Source: Diplonema papillatum
Lineage: Eukaryota; Euglenozoa; Diplonemea; Diplonemida; Diplonemidae
DNA length: 64,000 nt
Direction: 5' to 3'
Assembly: GCA_030068145.1 (NCBI GenBank)
Contig: JAPJBO010000016.1
Coordinates: 434,001 to 498,000 of the forward strand
The notes below the pieces were generated by a model. The model was not told the DNA's origin and did not search any database. It saw only the letters and a list, made by a program, of their open reading frames with translations. Each line of letters opens with the position of its first letter. The stretch's first letter is position 1. This document shows positions 51,830 to 61,645 of this stretch, one piece after another. A program made the position numbers and the translations under genes.

Positions 51830-52092
51830 TTGTGTGTCTCTTTTTCGCGGGTTTCTTTAAGGTGTTATTGCTGCTGGTTTTGAGGGATAAGGAAAAAGTA
51901 AGAAATCTTTTTGCGGTGGCCTCCGCTGGTCTGGTAGTTCGTGCTACCTACTCCGTTCTTTTACACTCGTTCTCTTCTCTACTCACTACTGTATGTACTC
52001 TTTCACTCTTTTACTCTCTTTGGCTAGCAAAAAAAGGGGGGAGGGGTGTTGTTGCCTGCCTTCGGTGTCCGTCGCGTCTTCTGCGCGTTCTG
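51830..52092. promoter_or_regulatory. Upstream region of the solute-binding-like gene
   Basis: The 260 bp before the ATG contain no ORF with a motif and no clear core promoter element. Listed as the place where its promoter must lie. Confidence 0.25.
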
Positions 52093-52266
52093 CACGGTGA
52101 GGTCCAGCTTCAGAAGCTGGAGTTAAAGAGGGTGTGCCCGAGCCACACCCGAAAAGCGGGTGCGCTACAACCAGAACGCGTGTAAATCCACGCCCGAAAA
52201 GCGGGTGTGACACCCGCTTTTTAACTCCAGCTTTAACTCCAGCTTCTGAGACTGGACTTCACCGTG
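52093..52266. mobile_element. Fold-back MITE, family N (best copy)
   Basis: 174 bp. Left end cacggtgaggtccagcttca, gaagctggagttaaag; right end ctttaactccagcttctgag, actggacttcaccgtg. The termini pair over about 36 bp with few mismatches. The inner region has further inverted segments around acccgaaaagcgggtg. No ORF. Diverged copies lie at 5840, 34225 and 34612. I see no clean target duplication. Confidence 0.85.
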
Positions 52267-53718
52267 TGTAGTGCACTGCTTCTCGTGCCATCTGTCATTG
52301 GCGTGGAACTGCCAGTTCCCTTTCGTGTGCGCTACGCCGTACCAGCCAAACGATGCCCCTCACAGTTTGTCAGGAACAAAGACGTGTGCTTACTTCTTCC
52401 ATTCTCGTCAGAGCAAAACTCCTCCCGGTGTGTCTAGCCGACATGTGCAACCGGCCTGCTAGCCTGATGTTCACTGTATTGGTAGTCCGATTGCCCCACA
52501 CACACACCAATCGGACGCTCTTCTCGCAACCACGCGGCCCGGTTTGGAATAGCGTCAGCGAAGAGGCGCGAGTCAAGAGCGTATCGGCCAAAGCTTTGCA
52601 TGCTGCAGTTGGGTTGCTTAAGGCCACGACTCCGCCGCTCTGTCCGCCGGCTAGCCGCCTTTACGGGCTTGTGATCGGCGCAAGCGCGTTGATGCTTGTG
52701 TGGGAGCCCGCCCTGCGGTACCGCCGTGTGAAAAGCCTCCACACATTTTGGCCGCGTGCACAACCGACTAAAAAGAGTTCGAGCGCACACGAGTACTTCG
52801 GTCCTTTCTACCGGTACATGCACGTGAGCTCAAGGGGTCGCGGCCCGTCGCAAACCTGCCGGATTCAGCTGCGTTCCTGCCGCAATTAGCACCGCGAAGA
52901 AACAAACGGAAGGAGCTCGTTCGTTTCGCGCGAACGCTTGGTGGTCCCGATTGTCCCGCCCGTCGCACCCGGCGCAGGTCGGCGGCCGGAAACAGAGTAA
53001 AAGGATGAGCCATAAGAACAGAGTCACGCACAGCTAAAAAGAACCATGGCAGCGGTTTAACCAGAACACGTGTAGGTTAAACCAACCAACACCCTTTTCA
53101 CCTTTTTGGGAACATGCTTCCTCCAGAACACCGTGGAAGTGAAACCAACGTGAAACACAACAAAACTGCCAGACATCGGGTCAGGCTTGGACAATTCGGC
53201 GTACAGGACAGATAGTCCACACCGCCGACGGAGAACAGTGCCCGCATCGCATGTGCTCGCCTTCAGTGGCCACACGTAGGTGCACCTTCGCAGTGGTTGA
53301 GCACCTTGCTTGCTTGGACACCTCGCGCGACTCTCGGCGACGGTGGTTGGAAACTTTTCGTGGTCGGACCGTCTTATTTAGCCAATCTGCGCGGATGACG
53401 TATCCAGGACTCACGGCAAGAAACGGTAAGAAGACTTGGTGCGATCAAGGCAGTCGAGACAGCTCGACAGGACGAAGTTGCCAAGCTCATCAGGTGAACT
53501 GGCGGGCAAACCAGCCCCACAAGCAACGTAGGTATCGTACCAGCGTTGGAACGGGGGCCCGCGAACGAGGAGATCGAACGTGGGCAGACGCGATAATCTG
53601 GTTCGCGGTTCAAAACCTCCGCAATTGGGGGCTTTCAGAGCGGGGGAAGCAGCTCAGAAGCTGGGAGAGGGAGACGACGTCAGCATCAGCTGATAGACCG
53701 GCCGGCTCGGCGGGCGGT
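52267..53718. other. Intergenic; one unsupported 178-codon ORF
   Basis: A plus-strand ATG frame at 52353-52889 is fairly GC-rich and long but has no domain, signal or neighbour to support it; the minus strand is also open. The plus frame at 53251-54261 is antisense to the methyltransferase gene over its second half and is not called. Confidence 0.35.
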
Positions 53719-54321
53719 TCACGCTTGCTTCGTGAAGCGCAGCAAGAAGTTGTTGGCGGGCATGGGGCGCGGCGGGTCGCACGAGAACCCGCAGGCGGTC
53801 GCTTTTTCATGCAGCTGCGAGACGTCTCTGTACCCCCACAGCGGGTTGCGCCCGCGGAGATTTTCGTCGAACTCGGCGTTGGAAGGCGTCGTGAACTCGT
53901 TGTTCACCTTGAACGGACCGTACACCACGAGACTCCCTCCGGGCACCAACGCTTTGCTGGCGCCTTCGATGAGGCCCAGCGTGGCAGGAAATGGACTGAT
54001 GTGCGTTACGTTCGATGTGTACACCAACTGCAAACTGGACGGGGCGATCTTCCAGTTGTCAAGGCTGGTGCTGGCGTCGATGACGAGGGGTTCCTTCACG
54101 TTCGGGAGCTTCTGGAGGCACTGCCAGAGGGCGGGCACCTGCTCCGCGCTGTACTCCGACGGTTGCCACGTCGTCTTCGGGAACGCGGGGGCAATCACCT
54201 CCATGTGCGCGCCGCTGCCGCTGGCGAGCTCGAGTGCGTTGCCTTCCAGGTTGGGGAATAGCTCTTTCAGCACCTCCAGGATCGGGCCTCGGTTCCGCAG
54301 GGACGACGGGTGGTGCTCCAT
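53719..54321 (-). CDS. METTL26: METTL26-like (DUF938) SAM-dependent methyltransferase
   Basis: Single exon, 200 residues from the ATG of MEHHPSSLRNRGPILEVL. The frame is open a further 264 nt upstream with basic low-complexity sequence, but the chosen start gives the family's usual length (about 200). Diagnostic blocks: RNRGPILEVL at the N-terminus, the SAM-binding glycine loop LELASGSGAH (residues 30-39), FPKTTWQPSE (48-56), SNVTHISPF (103-111), VVYGPFKVNN (132-141), NAEFDENLRGRNPLWGYRD (148-166) and PMPANN (186-191). All occur in order in human METTL26 (C16orf13). The domain is therefore a class I methyltransferase, probably cytosolic; the substrate of this family is not known to me. Divergent spacing is small and the gene looks intact. 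Confidence 0.95.
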   Translation of the reverse strand: MEHHPSSLRNRGPILEVLKELFPNLEGNALELASGSGAHMEVIAPAFPKTTWQPSEYSAEQVPALWQCLQKLPNVKEPLVIDASTSLDNWKIAPSSLQLVYTSNVTHISPFPATLGLIEGASKALVPGGSLVVYGPFKVNNEFTTPSNAEFDENLRGRNPLWGYRDVSQLHEKATACGFSCDPPRPMPANNFLLRFTKQA

Positions 54322-54807
54322 CACGCGGCGGATTACTCGCAGCGGAATGTTGAAAGTCTGCCGGCGCCTTTTTGTTTCCCCCTTTTTTTTACTTCCAGAA
54401 CTGCGAGCAATTTTGGGATACTCACTAGGCCGGGGAGGATGAACACACACTCGTACCCTATAGGGCGGACTTCTGCTCTGTCCTACAAACGAGTTCTGCC
54501 TTCTCCCGCCTCGATACATCGCTGTTTTTTTTGCGTGCGCGTGTTCAAACGAAAGTAAGAGCCCCAGTTTGGGTCGATCCGGCACAACAACTTCGCGCGT
54601 CGCCGTGCTGCACTCAGCTCTCCCGGCAATAATCCGACCTGCCGGTGCCCGTTGTAAATTTCGGCCCTACGTAGCCGGCCCTTCTCGTCTGTACGTTTCT
54701 ATCTTCGAAGTGCTGCACCAGGAATACGGGGAAATCCCCGCACGGAATGCATCATGCTTAAATTTCGCCACCCCGTCTCGTTCCCACACTCTTCTGGCGC
54801 TGACCGC

Positions 54808-54871
54808 ACCAAGTAGCATTAGCGTGGTTGTCAGGCCTTCGACTACCCTGTGCAACGCACTATACCAAGTA
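54808..54871 (+). mobile_element. Micro-element Q with 8-bp flanking duplication (second example)
   Basis: A 48-bp unit (54816-54863) between identical octamers accaagta (54808-54815 and 54864-54871). Core: gcattagcgtggttgtcagg, ccttcgactaccctgtgcaa, cgcactat. Same family as 42522 and 50873. The independent octamer shows that this is an insertion and not an older shared sequence. Confidence 0.8.
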
Positions 54872-55689
54872 TCATCTGACCTACTTGCCGCTCGACACTA
54901 ACAGAAGAAGGGTGAAAGGAGCGGCGAACATGTCGTTCATCGAAGCGGGCGCTCGTCTGCGGACACGCGTAAGGTTAGGTAGAACATCGGATCAATAAGG
55001 TGGTTTATTTCCGAAAGATTAGGATCCCGCAGATCGGTATTTGCTTACTTTCTGCGCCAAGGGGATGTCAGGTGCTGATCACTGTGCGAGCTGGTGAAAT
55101 GCCCATAATCGCATGTCAGTCCTCCTATCCCGACTGGATCGTTCATCTATGTGCAACACACGTTGTCGATAAAGGAGTGCGACCAACGGAAACGGAAGAA
55201 GAAAAAAATGTGGCGCCCAGGCGTCTGAAAAGCAGCCGTCTGAAGGTCTTTTCCATGGGGGCGGGGCATTCGAAATCTCGTGGTTTCGAGCAGTTCTGAA
55301 CATTCCGCAACCCGGATGCAGAGATCTGAAGGTGATGACACACTGACGATCTGCGCCGCACTGCGCAAATTTTGCCCAGACGTCTCCTTGCAGACTATGA
55401 AGGTTTTGATTCAGAGGCCGGCTTACAACGAAACGAAAATGGAACCTTTTCCCGATTTTCAGCACAGTTGCCTTTCTCGCTCGGCAGACACCGGAAAGGT
55501 TTCCCCGGTAGGCGGCGGGCGACCCTGCGACTCTAGTGGTGCAAGGAAGAAAGGCGCGTGCCGCGGCAACTGTCGCTGACCCTCGGGAAAAACAATAAAA
55601 ATACAAGGTGCTCCAAAAGAAGACACTTGGGGATCTTGGTTTAATGTATAGACTCCATACGATGAAGTTTCGAGTCTTCTTCGGGGTGG
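54872..55689. other. Intergenic, no gene recognised
   Basis: The 175-codon minus frame at 55079-55606 starts at a TTG and has no motif. Nothing is called. Confidence 0.4.
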
Positions 55690-55765
55690 GTCTTTAAGCC
55701 ACATAGGGCGGACCACCATCATCGCGAAAGCTGAGTGTCTGCAGACAGGACAGCAGAGGGGGGAA
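55690..55765 (+). repeat. Family F, partial copy
   Basis: taagccacatagggcggacc, accatcatcgcgaaagctga, gtgtctgcagacaggacagc: the right half of the unit at 6310 and 61938. Confidence 0.8.
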
Positions 55766-55971
55766 GGGGCAAGGAGCGGTGCAACAGCGATTATTGCGCA
55801 AGCTAACGCTGCCGCTTAAAAAAAAACACCTGGGAGCAGACGGCCGCAGAAAAGTCTGTCCCATTCCCTTTCTCCTACCCAGAGGCCGGCTGCGCAGCAA
55901 CAGCTTGACTTGGCGCACCGGACACCGTGTTATCGACAGGGTTGAACAGCGCCGGTCCTGCCACTTAGTTT

Positions 55972-56451
55972 TTAACCCTTTACGGACGGGGGACATATGA
56001 TAAGATGCCAAAAAACCCCCCCCTCAGTGCTGATGCTAAGGCCCCTAAACTCGGCATCGTTGTCAGCCGGACGGCAACGAGGGGTGGGTGGGTACCCCCC
56101 CCCTCCTGCAGGGCCTGTGTGCAGCAGGGTGGTGACCGCTCTAAGGTGGTTTCCTCAGCAGCGACCAAGAAAAAAAAATTTTTTTTGGCCCAAATCCTCC
56201 CAAAAAAGCACTCGAAAAAAAATTTTGACCCACTTTTTCCACCATTTCACCTTAGAGAATTTAGCTAAGGTGGGTCCCACAGTAGGTCCACAGTGGGTTG
56301 CACCAGGAGGGGGGGGGGGATTGCAAGAACGTGCTTGGCTCCCCTTTGCACTAATAAAACATTTTTTTAAGTCACCCCATACTGTATGCCGGCCCCGAAA
56401 CCCTGTCTGTGCGGCCGAAAACGGGCCCTAAACGGTTTTTTGGCGGGTTAA
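55972..56451 (+). mobile_element. Possible piggyBac-like TTAA-flanked element
   Basis: Left end ttaaccctttacggacgggg, gacatatgataag is the same terminus as the reversed one at 10184. A TTAA preceded by ggcggg at 56448-56451 is a candidate right boundary, but its inner sequence matches the left end only over the first few bases. The interior holds repeat L (56165-56275) and G/C runs. Just inside and outside the putative right end, cccctttgcactaataaaac (about 56341) is inverted at about 56521-56541, so another fold-back overlaps the boundary. The left end is well supported; the right end is not. Confidence 0.45.
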
Positions 56452-56881
56452 GTGAAGGTAAAGGGGTCTCAGAAGGCCCACAAGCGGGTTGCGGGGCCAG
56501 TAAGGGGTGACGTCGAAAAGTATTTTATTAGTGCAAAGGGGAGGGGGGGGTTTGGCATCGTCTCATATATTTATGTCGAAAACGCCAGAACCCGAGCTGA
56601 AGTTCAGACACTGGGCCTCCAGAGCAAAGACACGTCACAAAGGGTCAATTGTGGTGCTCGTTTGTGTGGTACGCTCGCGTGGTTCTTATTTGCATGCAAA
56701 TGACTCCCCACAAAACCTTGCCATGGAGCGTCAGGTTTCTGATTTGGGCTCGTAAAACTCTCGAATCTGACGCATAGATTCCCCAGAAGGCTTTGTGCGC
56801 GCTGGACAACCTGCCTATCACTCCGTCCGCAAGTGGCTTCGCTTTCCGTGGGAGCGCATTGCAAGTACTCCTGCGCGAAAC

Positions 56882-57016
56882 CCCGCACACTGCGAGAGTA
56901 GGAGAAAGGAGGGAAATTGGAGCTTTTCATCGACCGCGCTAGCGGTTTCAGGTGGCAATTGATCCTGATCAGAGGGCCCTGCTCGGACCACTCAGTTTCC
57001 TCACACATTGCACGTG
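56882..57016 (+). repeat. Family A copy, shortened
   Basis: gcgagagtaggagaaaggag, cattgaccgcgctag-type block with an internal deletion, then ggtttcaggtggcaattgat and cacattgcacgtggctag. Repeat P (57044-57085) follows. Confidence 0.75.
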
Positions 57017-57085
57017 GCTAGTGGTAGTAACTTGATATTATACAGCAACAATCTGACGATAGACTGCACAAGCCGCTACCGACGT

Positions 57086-58104
57086 GGCTAGTAGTGGTAA
57101 GTGTCGAAGCAGCCGGAGACAGCAGGCGCAGCACTTGTTTTGCCTTATCTTCTACTCTCATGTATGGACCCGCCCGACTGTAGGGGTGTGCCCTGTGGTG
57201 ATGATGAGGTGGCCGGCCAGGCCCCCACGACGCCTTATGCACAACACGAGGATGCGGTCCTGATTAGGTGTGCACTCAGCCATCGCAGCGCCCCAGAGCT
57301 CGCTTGACCTGACACAGCGATCTGCCACCCTGGCAGATCGGCCGCAGCAGCAACCTTCGCAATGAAGGCGCACGCAGAAGTTGCACGTGGCTAACAAAAG
57401 AAAACGAGCGCGATTGCTCGGTCGATCATCAGTCCGCATCGCGGCGCACCTTCAAAAGAACTCCCCATCCTGGCGACTGCTGCGGTACCGCACGAATCGT
57501 GTCCAGGCACGCCTATTCAGGTTCTTCGGGACGGGTTGATTGGGAGTACAATCTCTTTATTACCCATCCGTTGACACCAATCTTCACGCCTCGTAGCAAC
57601 TGCTGACGCAATTCCCACTTGACGGACATTGAAATACCCCTGTGTCCCAGTGGAGAATGCGCGAGTCTCGCGGCGTGGTAGGAGAGGGGGATCTCTTGTG
57701 CTGGAACCTGCTGCTCGCTCACTTTCGCACTTGGAAAGACAGGCGACAGTCGGAGAAATGTGTGGTACTGTCATGATGAGAATTGAGCGGCAAGTCAGTT
57801 TACTTGCCAAGATTGCCGTAAACGGTGGGAACTTGGAGGGGGGACGAATGGGTTGAGGGTTGGTTGAGCACCCTTTCAGCCGCCTCCGGAAAGCGTCACA
57901 GAGCGGCTCGGGTCGCCGCTGGTATAGTGCTCAGGCGGAAGAATGTGGGGAAAGAACGCCGTTGACATTTCGAGATTCGCCGATGCAAGCGCTTTTGCAC
58001 TTGTTTTACCACATGGTGGGTCGCAGAAGACGAAATTCCAAAAAAGAACGCAAAAATAAGACGCGTCACTGGCTAACCACGTTGAAACCGGAAAATGATG
58101 AGGA
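57086..58104. other. Intergenic, no gene recognised
   Basis: Only short frames without motifs. Confidence 0.4.
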
Positions 58105-58220
58105 TTTCGTTGAACGCTTTGCCCTGGACGTTTGTTTCTTAGTACAGGGGCGTAAGGAAACGCCGTGGATGGCCTGTGACACGTTCTTATTTCCTCCAAC
58201 ATTGCATGTTTGGTAAAAAG
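58105..58220 (+). repeat. Family O copy, diverged
   Basis: gaacgctttgccctggacgt, aaggaaacgccgtgga, tcttatttcctccaacattg, catgtttggtaaaaagataa. Confidence 0.72.
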
Positions 58221-58557
58221 ATAATGGAGAATCGAATTGGGTATGCGTGAGTGAGTCTCAGGTGGTCCCAGGTGATGCGGTACGGTCTTCAGGCTGTTTT
58301 AAGCAAGCAAGAGCAACCAAAACGGTTGTTGGCAGTTAGATGAGATGGTGGCGAGGACCGGCTAGTCCCCGAGCCAGAACAACCGTCGCACCTTAGCTCC
58401 TGACTCACTGCTAGGGTCAAGGGATCGCAGCGCGCTACTCTCTTTTTTGGGGGTTGATGAGGGAAGAGCTGCGCTCTTCTTCATTTTGCGCGGTCCGGGC
58501 GTCATTTGGGGTTGAGAAGGCCAGTGTTCAAATTCGCCGGTTGACGTGCAGAGGCTG

Positions 58558-59337
58558 TCACAAGTCGAAAGAAAACTTGTGCCATTCACCGTGTCTGTTC
58601 GGCTCGTGGGTGTCCCTGTACCAAAGGTGCACTCGAATCGGAGAGTCGTCATCTTCCGGCTTCAACGCCTCGCACAAAACGACGGTTTGAAACCGGGTCC
58701 GGAAGACATTCAGGTCATCGGTCGCGGTAGCCCACGCGTTGGCGTACATCTCGCAGTCGCCTTCTTCGGGGGTGTCGCAGAGCGGCTCTGCGACGGCCTC
58801 CAGCACCTCCTCTGCGCTGACGTCGCTTCCTTTTTGAACGAGAGCCTGGAACGTGTCCACCAACCGTTCCTTCAACCGGAACACCTTCGGCCAAGAAGCA
58901 TCGTCCAAGTACGTATTCGACATGCAGTGAGCCCCGCGCTTGATGCGCATGACGTCCGGACCCTTCCAGTCAACATGGTTCGTTCGGTACTCGACGACAC
59001 CCTTTTTCAAGTCGGCTGTGATCAGGTTGAATCCCGCGTACACTTCTCTGGCGATGTCGTCAATAGGCCGTTGGTACGCAGCGTCTTCCACGAGGAGGCC
59101 CCTACTGCGATGCCCGGTGCCGTGCGGCTGCGCGCGGATGTTGGTGAGGGACGCGAGGATGCCGTTCTTCACGTTCAGGGCTGTCTGGTAGCCGTGCCCT
59201 ATCTCGTCCCGTGCCGCCACAATGTCTTCTTCCTGGCGGATCGGCGCTGTCGGCCGGGTGACGAACTCGTCGCGGTTGCCGACGAGCACGAAGCGGAACC
59301 GCCGGTTCTCGTTGAGAATGAACGCCGTGATGCACAT
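58558..59337 (-). CDS. TANGO2: TANGO2 / NRDE family protein
   Basis: Single exon, 259 residues from ATG, close to the family's usual 260-280. It opens with MCITAFIL, placing a Cys at position 2 as in TANGO2 proteins (an Ntn-hydrolase-like fold is proposed), and has the name-giving NRDE at residues 21-24 in VGNRDEFVTRPTAP. ILASLTNIRA, RSRGLLVEDA and FNLITADL follow in the expected order, as does the SNTYLDDASWPKVFRLKERL block. Human TANGO2 is linked to mitochondrial and heme or lipid handling; the biochemical reaction is unsettled. The usual GRD-x2-GGTWLG segment is replaced here by AARDEIGHGYQTALNV, a clear departure. No N-terminal targeting extension is visible if the Cys2 start is used. Confidence 0.95.
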   Translation of the reverse strand: MCITAFILNENRRFRFVLVGNRDEFVTRPTAPIRQEEDIVAARDEIGHGYQTALNVKNGILASLTNIRAQPHGTGHRSRGLLVEDAAYQRPIDDIAREVYAGFNLITADLKKGVVEYRTNHVDWKGPDVMRIKRGAHCMSNTYLDDASWPKVFRLKERLVDTFQALVQKGSDVSAEEVLEAVAEPLCDTPEEGDCEMYANAWATATDDLNVFRTRFQTVVLCEALKPEDDDSPIRVHLWYRDTHEPNRHGEWHKFSFDL

Positions 59338-60736
59338 TTTCTTTGGGGGGAGGCGGCGGCGGGTGTGGTAGTGTCGGTGTGTTTATGGCGGTCGACGGTG
59401 CACGTCGTTCTGGTGTCTGGCAAGCTTTTGAATTTCTTGCTCGTATTGCTTGCCAGTGGACCTTTTTCGACCGTTTCTTGCAAACAAGTCGGGTGTTTTT
59501 AAGTCTCCGAACGACTCGTGAGGGGGTGGGGTCCTTAGCAAATTGCAAAGTTTGGGTAGAAAATGCATTGGGGAAGCAAAGCATTGGTTTCAGCAGTTGA
59601 CGATTCTGCCGTTTTGCCTGCTGTCGCTTGTACAAATTGGATTTGTATGAATTTTGCATCCACTCTGTCCCGTTTGAATCCGCTTTGTCGCCCTTCACCT
59701 TGGGGCACAAGGTTTTGACCCTGCATGGTACCCTATGAAAGGCAGGCATACAGCGAGCTAAACAGTGGGCACTGCGACGCATGAAGAACTAAGCCAACTT
59801 GTCAGAAGCGCAAACACCACTCAAATTCACGTCGCAATGTGCACAACGACGAGTGTACTTTATCATCTCGCGGAAGAGGAAAAAAAGTCGCCGGGAAAAT
59901 AGAGCTCAAATCACGCTGCATTAGGGAGGGGGGAGGGTTAAAAAAAAACGAGAAACGGGTAACTTCGTCTCTCCTTTTTTTTTTTTTCTTACCCGCGGAA
60001 GCAGTTGGGTCCATGCCGTCATTGGCAACCGCCACTAACCCCTTACCGGCCTCGAGGGGTCGGTAGGGTGGGGTCAAATGGTATATGCTTCGTAGCCGAC
60101 CTTGAAAACTGGATAACGCGGACAATGGGGATTTTTCCACACGCCTGACTTTTTCGGCCTTCAGTTCAGCTCGCCTAGAAGCTGGCAGACCCGATTACGC
60201 AACGGGCGTGCTTCGATGTCCTGAGGGGGCCATATCGACGTACTCGTGTAGGCCCTGGGATACACCCAAATGGCCAACTCCATAGCACAGGGTCTGGACT
60301 TCAGATCCTAGAACCCCAGATGTGGTCGTAAAGGCGACACTCCCTGAATGCCCGCGGATTGAGCGTAGCCAGTAGGTTCCACCTCTACATGCGTGACTTC
60401 AGGAGGGCTGCCAAGATGACCGTCTGTACACCCAATATGGGTCGCCTGGGTCTTGCATGTCAACCTTCCGAAGCTGAATAACAACAACATACAGATGAGC
60501 GATGCGGGTCTGAACCCTGACGCTGTCGTCTCGATTCGCACCACGGCCGGTGGTCTTCTTTGCATGTTTCACAAAAAGCGCAGATCGGCTACACGAACTG
60601 AAGGCCGGTTGTTGCCAAGGAAGGTCTGCCTTGCCGACTGGTCGTAGTCAACAACAGCCCTGCTAACGGCAGGGATCTCCGGGCGTTTCCCTTTCTTATT
60701 TATCTTCTGGCATCATCGGAGGGCGTGGGGGCTTGA
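59338..60736. other. Space between TANGO2 and apyrase genes
   Basis: Contains a family C remnant near 59490 (gtttttaagtctccgaacga), an A run at 59941-59948 and a T run at 59976-59987. It includes the upstream region of TANGO2 and the 3' flank of the apyrase gene. No supported ORF. Confidence 0.45.
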
Positions 60737-61612
60737 CTAGATGAACTCGAGGCCCTCGTATTTGTTCTTGCCAACGAAGGTCTCCTCAAGTAGGACCTTG
60801 CCGTCCAGGTCGTAGACGACAATATACGTGCTCTGAGTTTGCTCTTTCTCGTTTTCTTCACTCTTCAGCGCCACCTGCAGGGTGTTTGGCTTAAGATAAT
60901 TGTCTTCCGTGCATGTTTGATGCTAGCATCAAGCCTCGGGATACCTGGATGCGTTTAGAGTTAACGTTCGCTCGAGACCCCGCAATTTTAAAGTCTTCGG
61001 GTGACTTATGTTAAATGGGAATTTGTATTTGCGCCCCAACTACTTGTCATGCACTGCAACAAGGTTGCAGCGGGAACGTGACGGACTACAGTTAACTGCG
61101 GAGGGTCTGGAAGTGCAGGTTTGACTCAGCAAACTCGTCGGGTGACATCTCTCTTAGGCCTGATGAGCTACACATGGTGCATGCTCCTATTGCTGCTTCT
61201 TGCCAAGCCTTGAGACTTCCTTCCAATGCGGACATGCTTGTAGGTTGGGTTTGGACATGGTACGCTGTGGCAACAAATAATACCACACTTACGTAACCGG
61301 CGGGGAATTGCATTCTAAATGTTTGAGGGCGAAAAGACATCCAGATTGCAACATTGCACATCTCGGGTAACCCCTCGTAGCGTAGCTCTTTGCAATGTCT
61401 TCTGCCATGTGACACATCGGTTTCAATACTCTCTTCCGAGACTGCGAGGTAGTGCTGTCGTGAAGCGAGCGACACAGAGTGTAGAAGGCGTACCACGATT
61501 CGGTCGTTCGTGCCGGGAACGAACTTCGCGCTTGAGAATCCTCGCTCCGGGGTGATCGTCCCGATAATAGACTTCTCGCACTTAGTAAAGTTTTCGTCGC
61601 AAGCCTGTGTGT

Positions 61613-61645
<33 letters not shown>

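Noticed and set aside
52353-52889. 178-codon plus-strand ORF
   Set aside because: ATG start and fair GC, but both strands are open and nothing is recognisable; left uncalled pending transcripts.
53251-54442. Plus-strand 336- and 236-codon ORFs
   Set aside because: They run antisense to the METTL26-type gene over most of their length and have no motif of their own.
55079-55606. 175-codon minus-strand ORF
   Set aside because: Begins at a non-ATG codon and lacks any motif.
58546-59502. Plus-strand 318-codon ORF
   Set aside because: Antisense to the TANGO2 gene; GC-driven.
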